A DNA stretch of 64,000 nucleotides, taken from Mastigamoeba balamuthi. Taxonomy: Eukaryota; Evosea; Mastigamoebida; Mastigamoebidae. The notes under the pieces were generated by a model that made no database searches, was not told where the DNA came from, and worked only from the letters and a program-made list of their open reading frames with translations. Both the position numbers and the translations under genes were made by a program. This document shows positions 10,268 through 19,443 of this stretch, piece after piece. Location of the stretch: assembly GCA_902651635.1 (NCBI GenBank), contig CACRSC010000032.1, positions 337,937 to 401,936 of the forward strand, given 5' to 3'. The first letter of the stretch is position 1. Each line of letters opens with the position of its first letter.

Positions 10268-12109
10268 ATGAGCGCCGTCGGTCCCAGCGGCCACCCGTGT
10301 GGCAGCAGCCACTGTGCAACAACAGCCGAGCCCACGGGATTGGGCTTGCTCAGCGCTGTCCCCAACTTCGAGTGCGCGTTGGCTCTGCTGCTGCCGCTCC
10401 TGGACGCCTGCGACCTCTGCTGCCTCTCGCGCACGTGCTCCCGCCTGCGCAGCCTCTGCCGTGCCCCGCAGCTGTGTGAGAGCGTCACGGTGACCCACAG
10501 CCACCAGGCTCTGCTCCTGACGCGCGCCTCGTACCTGAGGGGCTCAGTGACACACTTCAAGTGTTCGCGCTCCCTCTCGGCTCACTCAATTCAACTGATC
10601 GTTGTGGCTGGCTGTCGTCTGCGCCGCGCAGGCACCGACGGGGGCGACACGGCGCTGTGCACAGCTGTGGCGGCCACCGTCTGCCCCTCTCTGCTCGAGC
10701 TGCGCGTGAGCAACTGCCCCGAGCTGACTGACGACGCCCTGAGCGCTGTTGCCTTCGTGTGCCCTCGGCTTCTCGTCTCCCTTTACGAGTGCCCCGAGCT
10801 GGGGAGCGACGGCTGCGAGAACCTGGCGCGCACCTGCGGCCGCACACTGCAGACCGTCTGCGTGGAGCAGTGCGGCGAGGGGGCTGGCAGAGGGCTCCTG
10901 GACGGCCTTCTGGAGTCGCAGCCGAGCGGGGCTCTGCCGCTGGTCTGGTTCACCAGCGACTCTCTGAGCCCTGAGGACATCTTCTCTGTGTTCTCCGCTC
11001 GCACAGAGGCGTTCGCCAACCTCACGACGCTCCGGGTCAAGGCGGTCGTGGCCCACGACGACGACGATGGGTCTGCTCTGGCGGCCGTTGCCATCGCGTG
11101 CCCCGCCCTCGAGAAGCTGCGGTTCGACCACGGCGTCGAGGCCACTGGGGCAGGGGCCCTCTCGTCGCACTACCCGAGGCTCACGTCCGCGCGCGTCTCT
11201 GCAGCAAGCGAAGCCCCCTCGGAGGTTCTGCTGCTGGTGAAGCCGCCCCTGCGGTCGCTGAGGATCCAGGGCGCCATCGCCGACACGCAGCTGCTGGGCA
11301 CGCGGCTCGAGCAGTGCTCTGCGACGCTGGCCAAGCTGAGGCTGAAGAGCCTGCACTTGTCCCTCGACTTCGCCAGGAGCATCGCGTCGCTGCCGAGGCT
11401 CTGTTCGCTGTCGCTGCTGTTCCCGAAGCTGGGAGACACCACCGCGGACGTGGTGATGGCCGAGCTGTCCAAGTGCGCTCCCCTGGCGGCGTTGGACTTC
11501 GCCGCACTGGCGCCGACGGCCGACTTCATTTGCAGCAGCGCCTGCTCGGCCCTCGAGCGCGTGAAGCTGGCCGTGCTGAGCGTCCCCGACGATGTGCTGG
11601 CCAAGCTTCCTGCTACCGCTCTGCGCTTCCTGTTCCTGGACGACTGCAGCGGCTGCAGTCCCAGCGGCGTGGCTGCGCTGCTGCGGCACGCGTCGCACCT
11701 GCAGAGGCTCTGGATGCTCAGGATGAGCTCGGCCTTGGGCGGCAACGGGATGGCTGCGACCATCGCGCCCTGCATCGCCCGCATGGACGAGCTCTCGGAG
11801 CTGGCGCTGGGGCTGGCGGAGGCAACGGACGCCGGGGCCCTGCTGGCTGCCGCTTGCGGCCGTGTGAGGGACCTGCAGGTGAGCATGCCGCTCGTGACGG
11901 ACGCGGGGGCACGTGCTCTGCTGCAGAGGGCAGCGAGGGCCACGACGGTGGGCGTCGTCCAGTGCACGGGGCTCAGCGCGGAGACGCTGCTGAGTCTGAG
12001 GCCATGCGCCAGGAGGCTCGTCCTGAGCCGGGGCAACCAGAATCTGGTTCGGGAGTCGTCGTTCCACACCAAGCGGCCTTTGATTGAGGTCAAGTACGAG
12101 GAGTGGTGA
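10268..12109 (+). CDS. F-box/LRR protein, copy 1
   Basis: Exon 1 10268-10562, exon 2 10632-12109, one phase 1 intron of 69 bp (donor GTTCGC). That intron has no stop and is divisible by three, so the unspliced frame is also open. The N terminus has an F-box-like helix set (CALALLLPLLDACDLCCLSR, then CSRLRSL and APQL). The rest is degenerate AMN1/FBXL-type LRRs (LLELRVSNCPELTDDALSAV). Probably a substrate receptor of an SCF ubiquitin ligase. Start chosen because the paralogue at 12745 begins with the same MSAVGPSGHPCGSS. Confidence 0.75.
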   Translation: MSAVGPSGHPCGSSHCATTAEPTGLGLLSAVPNFECALALLLPLLDACDLCCLSRTCSRLRSLCRAPQLCESVTVTHSHQALLLTRASYLRGSVTHFKCSRSLSAHSIQLIVVAGCRLRRAGTDGGDTALCTAVAATVCPSLLELRVSNCPELTDDALSAVAFVCPRLLVSLYECPELGSDGCENLARTCGRTLQTVCVEQCGEGAGRGLLDGLLESQPSGALPLVWFTSDSLSPEDIFSVFSARTEAFANLTTLRVKAVVAHDDDDGSALAAVAIACPALEKLRFDHGVEATGAGALSSHYPRLTSARVSAASEAPSEVLLLVKPPLRSLRIQGAIADTQLLGTRLEQCSATLAKLRLKSLHLSLDFARSIASLPRLCSLSLLFPKLGDTTADVVMAELSKCAPLAALDFAALAPTADFICSSACSALERVKLAVLSVPDDVLAKLPATALRFLFLDDCSGCSPSGVAALLRHASHLQRLWMLRMSSALGGNGMAATIAPCIARMDELSELALGLAEATDAGALLAAACGRVRDLQVSMPLVTDAGARALLQRAARATTVGVVQCTGLSAETLLSLRPCARRLVLSRGNQNLVRESSFHTKRPLIEVKYEEW

Positions 12110-12744
12110 CGACGGCAACAAAACACTCGGATCAGCGGTCCTCAAGAATTGCACGGGCTTGCTTGCAGTGCGACCACCCACGCCATCTGTTCAGGCAACT
12201 CTCATTCGAGGACAGTCAGAGAATACCGGGTGCACATTGGGAGTCTGCCTTCACCCCAAAAGGAACGTGTTGGCTTGGAGGGGCGGGTGCAGGGGCCCCT
12301 GGGAGGCCCCAGGCACTCACCGCGCCTCTCCACTCGTGTGTGTGTGCGTCAGGTGGTGGCTCGCTGATCTCATTGGGGGCGGGGGCGGCCGAGATCTCAT
12401 TGGGGGCGGGGGCGGCCGAGGCTTGGTGGTGCCTCAACGAGAGAAGGTCTGCCTGTGCGATTTCCCCCTTCTGTTCCCCTTCAGGGGTCGGCACTCATTC
12501 CTGTGAACTTCGCAGAGCTCGTTCACAGAGTGCCTCACCAGAATATAATGCCAACCACCTGCGCCATGGCAATGAGCGCTGAAAAGATGGAGACGTCCGC
12601 GAATGCTGAGGCCAGGAACATTCGAGAGAAGCAGATAAGGAATTGCCTTGTTTATTGCATAAAAAGCGCGGACCGTGGTTGTTCTGTTGGCACACAGAGG
12701 AGGACGAATCGTCAGTTCCACAACAGACACACAACCAGAGCACA
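12110..12744. other. Intergenic region between the F-box paralogues, with a TATA-like box
   Basis: About 635 bp. It holds a two-copy 27-bp G-rich tandem repeat (listed separately) and the promoter of the second F-box gene. A TATA-like ATAAAAAG at about 12659 lies some 85 bp before its ATG. No supported ORF. Confidence 0.45.
12366..12419. repeat. Two-copy 27-bp tandem repeat, G-rich
   Basis: GATCTCATT followed by a GGGGGCGGGGGCGG core is repeated head to tail without mismatch. The G runs could in principle form a quadruplex. Confidence 0.85.
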
Positions 12745-14602
12745 ATGAGCGCCGTCGGTCCCAGCGGCCACCCGTGTGGCAGCAGCCCCTCCGCAACAGC
12801 AGCCGGGATTACTGGCCCGGACCTGCTCAGCGCTGTCCCCAACTTCGAGTGCGCGTTGGCTCTGCTGCTGCCGCTCCTGGACGCCTGCGACCTCTGCTGC
12901 CTCTCGCGCACGTGCTCCCGCCTGCGCAGCCTCTGCCGTGCCCCGCAGCTGTGGAACAGCGTCTCGGTGATCCACCAACACCCGACACTGCTCCTGGCGC
13001 GCGCCTCGTACCTGAGGGGCTCAGTGTCCCTCTTCGAGTGTCCGCTTCCACTCTTGGCGACCGCAATCAACTGATCCTGGGGCTGCCTGCCGTCTTCACC
13101 GCGCAGGCACCGACGTGGACGACACGGCGCTGTGCACAGCTGTGGCGGCAACCATCGGCCCCTCTCTGCTCGAGCTGCGCGTGAGCAACTGCCCCGAGCT
13201 GACCGACGACGCCCTGAGCGCTGTTTCATTCGTGTGCCCTCGGCTTCGTCTCGTCTCCCTCTTCGAGTGCCCCCAACTGGGGAGCGACGGCTGCGAGGAC
13301 CTGGCGCGCACCTGCGGCCGCAGACTGCAGACCGTCTGCGTGGAGCAGTGCGGCGAGGGGGCTGGCAGAGGGCTCCTGGACGGCCTTCTGGAGTCGCAGC
13401 CGAGCGGGGCTCTGCCGCTGGTCTGGTTCACCAGCGACTCTCTGGGCCCCGAGGACATCGTCCCTGTGTTCTCCGCTCGCACAGAGGCGTTCGCAAACCT
13501 CACGACGCTCCATGTGAAGGCGGTCGCGCGCGAAGACGATGAGGACGATGATGTCGACGGCGAGTCTGCTCTGGCGGCCGTTGCCATCGCGTGCCCCGCC
13601 CTCGAGAAGCTGCGGTTCGACTACATCGTCGAGGCCGCTGGGGCCGCCGCCCTCTCGTCGTACTGCCCGAGGCTCACGTCCCTGAACATCGCCGTGACGG
13701 GCGACGCCGTGGAGGTGCCGCTGCTGGTGAAGCCGCCCCTGCGGTCGCTGAAGATCCAGGGCGCCATCCTCGACGCGCAGCTGCTCGGCGCGCGGCTCAG
13801 ACAGTGCTCGCCGACGCTGAGCAAACTGAAGCTCAGCGGACCCCGCATGACCCTCGACCTCGCCAGGAGCATCGCGTCGCTGCCGAGCCTCAGGTCGCTG
13901 TCGCTGGAGGACCCGGTGCTGGTCGACGCCCCCGCGAACGCCGTGATGGCCGAGCTGTCCAAGTGCGCTCCCCTCGCTGCGCTGTCCCTCAACTCGATTG
14001 CGCCGACGGTCGCCTTCGTCACCGGAAGTGCCTGCTCGGCCCTCGAGCGCGTGATGCTGCGCCAGACGAGCGTTCACGACTCCGTGCTGGCGCATCTGCC
14101 GGCTGCCGGGCTGCGCTTCCTGTTCCTGGACGACTGCAGCGGCTGCAGTCCCAGCGGCGTGGCTGTGCTGCTGCGGCACGCGTCGCTCCTGCAGAGCCTC
14201 TGGATGCTCAGGATGTATCACGGCCTAGGCGGCAACAGGATGGCGATGGCCATTGCGCCCTGCATCGCCCGCATGGACGAGCTCTCGGAGCTGGCGCTGG
14301 GGCTGGCGGAGGCAACCGACGCCGGAGCCCTGCTGCTGGCGCCCGCGTGCGGCCGTGTGAGGGACTTGCAGGTGAGCATACCGCTGCTGACGGACGCGGG
14401 GGCACGTGCTCTGCTGCAGAGGGCAGCGAGGGCCACGACGGTGGGCGTCGTCCAGTGTGCGGGCCTCAGCGCGGAGACGCTGCTGACTCTGAGGCCCTGC
14501 GTCAGGAGGCTCGTCCTGAGCCCGGACAGCCACGATCTGGTGGAGGAGTCGTCGTTGTACACTAAGCGCCCGACCATTGAGGTCACGTACGAGGAGTGGT
14601 GA
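12745..14602 (+). CDS. F-box/LRR protein, copy 2 (tandem paralogue)
   Basis: Exon 1 12745-13039, exon 2 13107-14602. Exon 1 has exactly the length of exon 1 in the upstream paralogue (295 bp), and the phase 1 intron sits at the same codon (donor GTCCGC). The two proteins are largely the same, including the F-box and long stretches of the LRR region (FLFLDDCSGCSPSGVA). They differ in blocks such as residues around VAREDDEDDDVDG and in several LRR segments. Unlike copy 1, this intron must be removed to keep the frame. Probable SCF substrate receptor; substrate unknown. Confidence 0.75.
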
Positions 14603-14844
14603 CGACGGCCACAAAACACACGGATCACTGGCATCGCAGGTGAGGGACGGTTTTGTGCGGACGACTGGCACGCACTCTTTCTGTCGCATACTGACATCAC
14701 AGAGCTTCCCCGTCAATGCGCTCACGTGGTGCAGCTCCCACCTCTCGCAAAAGTATGTAGATATCCTGAGGATCATCCGCGGTGATCTCTCTCATTCAAT
14801 TGTATTGGGTGGGGCCGGACAATTGTCATAACACCGAGAGCGTA

Positions 14845-17800
14845 ATGAGAGGTGACGAGGACACGCCCTGCGTCGACTGTTTCACGAGAGGTGGAGAGCC
14901 GCAGTACGTGAGCGCAGTTGCTCCGTGGCAGCTGGACACCAGTAGCTCGCACGCCATTCTACAGTCGATGCAGACGTTGCGCGCCAACGAGGCTCTGCTG
15001 CTCCGCTGTGGGCTCCGGATGCGCACGCCGGCATCGCCCCCCAACAGCGTACCCAACGCCGCACTTGGCACCTCACTAGGAGGCCTAGAGAACCCACACG
15101 CTCTCCTCCTCCTTCCACACCCCGCAGATCATGCTTCCAGCTGCTGTGCGGATGCTGGACCTCGTCAACAGGGAGGAGAGCATTCGCACTGCGCTGAGGG
15201 CATTTGGCGAGCAGTTCGACCTGCGGCACAGCGAACAGCGTGCGAGCCAGCAGCTGCAGCCCATCACGTTCGGCTCCCCGGGGTCGGGCAAGTCGCGCCT
15301 GCTCACGGCGCTCATGGAGCTGCTGCACGGCCTTACGCTCGAGCGGGCAGACCGGACAGAGCGGCTCTTCGATGGCGTCTCGCAGGCGTTTGTCCACAAC
15401 GCGGCCTCGGGCGCCGTCTGCATCGGTGCGACGTTTAGCCACTACACGCCCTACAGGTTCCACGCGGTGGACAACACCCGCACGCTGCCAGCGAGCTTGG
15501 CCACGCGGCTCCTGCTGCAGTGCGCACGCCTCCCACCTGCCAGGCCTCACGGGACTGCGCCACTCACTGTGCAGGCACTACTTCGAGATCCAGTCCCAGG
15601 ACGACTGCGGCAGGGCGTTCGGCCTGATGGGCAACAGCGTCTTCGAGCTCGACCCCCTCGCTGTGGCCGAGTCGATCGTCCGCGACACGGGCTGTAGGGC
15701 GCTCTTCGTCTTCGTGGACGACGCATTCAGGGTCGAGGACGACCCCTACGACCCCGAGCAGCCCTGCTCGCGGGCCCTGTGCGCCGAGGTGCGCCGCGTG
15801 CAGGGGCTGACGCGCTCCGCGTGGTCAGAGCTGGGCTGCGTCGTCCACACTCTGGTCACGACGCTGGACGAGGCCCTTCTGAGAGGCTCGACGCCGGGGT
15901 CCCCCTGGCCCAGGGGCCCGGCACCCAATCGCCCAGCAAGCTCCGCAGGGTGCCGCTGCCCTCAATCGGCGAGGACGCGCTCGTGGGGGCGCTGTCCCGA
16001 TGCGCAGCCAGAGACAGGGACGACGGGCCCTACAGATTGCTGCAGAAGAGCCTCCAGCTCAGCAGACCGCCACTACTCAGTCTCGCGCTGGCCTGCGGCG
16101 GCGGCCACGCGCGCACCATCGTCATGCTTGTTCAGGCGATGACACGGGTGCCACCGCCCGCGGACCTGGCGCAGGTCTTGGGTGCCGTCGTCCACATTAT
16201 GGACGCGGGGGCATGGCCGTCGCTCACGCTGGGCCTGCTGGCCCCGGCACTGCTCGGTGTCCCGCTGCGCACCAACGTGCCGGCCAACGCGCTGTGCCCC
16301 GGTCTCCCTCTATACGTCGCCGTAGCCCAGGGCATTTACGACAACGCGCTCGAGACTGTGGACTCTGCGGAGATCATTCCCCGGGTGTCCGTGGTCCGCA
16401 TGCTGCGCTACTCGCATGTCGAACTGCCTCAGCTGCCATCCGCTACGCCTGCCGCGGGAGCTGCTCCAGTGACAGCGGGAGCAGCAGAGGCCGAGGTTGA
16501 CAGCAGGATACATGAAGTGCACGGGGTGCACGAGGAGGCGAAGAGGTGGACCACGGAGAACTGGAAAGGGGAGGTGCAGAGGCAGAGCGCCATTGGCATT
16601 GAGGAGCACGTCCGCCACCAGCTCGCGAGGATGTTCGACCCCGAGGCTTTGTGGAGGTGGGAGAGCGGGTCGCCTATGCACAGGCTCATCGCGGGGCGCG
16701 CCGTGCTGTGGCCCACGATGCACGCCGTCCAGACGTTAGGGGTGGCCGATCCCTCGAGCGTCGTCTGCGAGATGAGCCTCGCAGACCTCCTGGGCCCGCA
16801 CGCGCTGTACTCGGAGAGGACGGCAGAGGCAATCGCCGGCGTGACGGTCCGGATGGTTGGGCGCAGCGCCCTCGTCGTGTCTGAGCGCTGCTACGAGGAC
16901 TTCCCCCTGGTCGCTGCCCCAGTGGACAGATTCGGGGGCTGCCTCGACCCCAGGGCCAACGTGGTCGTCCACTGCACTAGAGACAGCCCGGAGTATGTTT
17001 CGCGATTCCGCACAGCAGCACGAATGCTCACCGGGAGACGTCGCGGCTCCGGCAGGTGCGACTTTGACTTTGTGGAGCATTACGAGACCACGACGCGAGG
17101 GCGGGGGCGCGAACTCAGGGGAATGATCGTCCTGTTCAACGAGGTCGTGGCGCAGTGCACAGATACTCACGAAGCGGGCATAGCCCTCGACTATCTCTCG
17201 CCCTCGTCGGCTGTGCAGCGGAAGCTGTCTCGGTGCCGAGACGTGTTCGGTGAGTCTCACAGACATGCAGTGGCGGATACGCTCGCCCCAGGGTCTCATC
17301 TACCCCTGGCAGAGAGCAAGTGGGGCCGCAGGAAGAACGTCCAGTTCCTGAGCATCTTCGTCTCGCAGCGCAAGCTCCAGAGCGGGGGCGACACGAGGAA
17401 GATGCTTCCGGACCGCGTAGTCGTCATCCCATCTGACGATGGCCGGCTGGCGAGGTGGCTGGGGCCAACACTTAACATCACGGGGTTTCTGAAGCAGTAT
17501 GGCCCTGCTGCAAGGTCGGAAGCACATCGGGACGCAACAGAGGCAGCAGCGGTAGTAGCGGCAGAAGGAATCTCGGGAACGGGTGAGGAGGATATGGCGC
17601 CAGTCCGTGAACTGCTCTCCGGTGTTTTGTCCATTGAGAGAATGCTGACCTGCTCTCCTTGCAGGAGGCCAGGTGCACTGCGAGGGGATGGTCTCACAAA
17701 ACAGAGAAGCGCCCACCCAACGGGATTGCTGCCGAGGCAAGCCAGTGCAGTTTCGCGATAGCTGCACTGGAGCACCCGCTGAAGAAGAAGAAGAAGACGT

Positions 17801-18020
17801 GAGGCTAGACAAATGCCCCAGTGTCAACCGTGTTCCCGGAAAGCTGGTCCTCAGAATCCTGGCTTGTTTCTTCGAACATGGTTGTAAAGGAATAACAGAC
17901 AGTTGCTCTGGGGATAGAGGCCATTCACTTCTTTTTCGGAAGTTACCGGCTTCCCTCTCGGAACTACAAACAGGGAGGAGCTTGTGTGTCCGTCGGTGCG
18001 GAATTTCAACGCCTATTTAA
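14845..18020 (+). CDS. Large P-loop NTPase, family not assigned (STAND/CRN-RHS-like)
   Basis: Proposed exons: 14845-15048, 15128-15519, 15575-15898, 15949-17582 and 17665-18020. If the last intron (17583-17664, GTGAGG to TTGCAG) is retained, translation stops at 17761 instead. Walker A is GSPGSGKSRL (about 15280-15310) and a Walker B-like strand is RALFVFVDDAF. LVNREESI before the P-loop resembles the 'REE' lead-in of STAND and Crinkler/RHS ATPases; that assignment is inference. The roughly 500-residue C-terminal half has no domain I recognise. The 50-bp intron at 15899-15948 is short; the alternative is a one-base error in the GGGG run there. The first exon and its donor are tentative. The last exon lies inside a tandem duplication. 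Confidence 0.55.
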
Positions 18021-18505
18021 GGGAGCATGAATGCGCAGGGTTCAACAGCGCCCACAAACGTCATTTAATAAGACAAAGCACACAGTCTGCCTCAGCAACA
18101 GATAGCATGATGCAGGCCTCCTCCCAAATGAATTGACGATTGCCAATACCGGAATGCCCTCTCGAATTGTATGTTGTAACTTTAATTTTGGAAAGGAAGT
18201 TACTGCAGCGGGGGAGAACCAAGAACCGAAGGTAAGGCCCCGGAGAATGGAACATAGCCGCATCTTGCTACGACAGGAGGAGCTGCCTGGTTTTGTTGGC
18301 CAGCATTTGGACACGCCACCCGATCGGAGTACTTGTGTGACATGCTCCCTGCAGCACCGCGAGCCCTCGCCTCCTCACCGGGGTGGGAGATGCAGGCGCA
18401 CTGGGGCAGCACAGCGGCGGCGGGCATCCCCAGGGGCACGAGCAGCGTGGAGGGGGCCACCTCCTGCAGGACAACCCTGCAGGGAGCCTCGCCCTGCCGG
18501 GGGAC
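17566..18505. repeat. Tandem duplication, unit 1
   Basis: About 940 bp matching 18511-19443, roughly 90 percent identical by eye with small indels. Contains the last exon of the P-loop NTPase gene, the convergent spacer, and on the minus strand a copy of the 3' end of the ADP-ribosyltransferase gene. Confidence 0.85.
18200..18505 (-). pseudogene. Detached copy of the 3' end of the FG-GAP/ADP-ribosyltransferase gene
   Basis: On the minus strand this reads the last about 100 residues of the gene at 19138-22056 (QGEAPCRVVLQEV, then SMSHKYSDR), ending in the same GSPPLQ. It is cut at about 18505 where duplication unit 2 begins, so it lacks the propeller and catalytic motifs. It is a by-product of the tandem duplication, not a gene. 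Confidence 0.8.
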
Positions 18506-18510
18506 ACAGC

Positions 18511-19443
18511 AGGAATCTCGGGCACGAGTGAGGAGGATATGGCGCCAGTCCGTGAACTGCTCTCCGGTGTTTTGTCCATTGAGAGAATGCTGACATGCTC
18601 TCCTTGCAGGAGGCCAGGTGCACTGCGAGGGGAGGGTCTCACAAAACAGAGAAGCGCCCACCCAACGGGATTGCTGCCGAGGCAAGCCAGTGCAGTTTCA
18701 CGATAGCTGCACAGGAGCTCCTGCTGAAGAAGAAGAAGAAGACGTGAGGCTGAGACAAATGCCCAAGTGTCAACCGTGTTCCCGGGAAGCTGGTCCTCAG
18801 AATCCTGGCTTGTTTCTTCGAACATGGTTGTCAAGGAATAACAGAGTTGCTCTGGAGCTAGAGGCCATTCACTGCCTTTTTCGGAAGGGCTTCCCTCTCG
18901 GAAGTACGAACAGGGAGGGGTGCTTGTGTGTCCGTCGGTGCGGAATTTCAACGACCATTCACGCGGACATACATCCGCAGGGTTCAACAGCGCCCACAAA
19001 AAGTACGTCATTTAATAAGACAAAACTGCCTGAGCAACAGATAGCATGATGAAGGCCTCTTCCCAATATATTGACGATTGCCAATACCGGAATGTCCTCT
19101 CGAATTGTATGTTGTAACTGTAATTTTGGAAAGGAAGTTACTGCAGCGGGGGAGAACCAAGAACCGAAGGTAAGGCCCCGGAGGTTGGAACATAGCCGCA
19201 TCTTGCTATGACAGGAGGAGCTGCGTGGCTCTGTTGGCCAGCATTGGGGCACGCCGCCCGATCGGAGTACTTGTGCGACATGCTCCCTGCAGCACCGCGA
19301 GCCCTCGCCTCCTCACCGGGGCGCGAGACGCAGGCGCACTGGGGCAGCACAGCGGCGGCGGGCATCCCCAGGGGCACGAGCAGCGTGGAGGGGGCCACCT
19401 CCTGCAGGACAACCCTGCAGGGAGCCTCGCCCTGCCGGGGGAC
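18511..19443. repeat. Tandem duplication, unit 2
   Basis: Second copy of the unit at 17566-18505. It begins with a truncated copy of the NTPase 3' end (no upstream gene attached) and ends inside the intact transferase gene. The order therefore suggests duplication of a junction between two convergent genes. The NTPase-derived frame is not maintained here. Confidence 0.85.
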
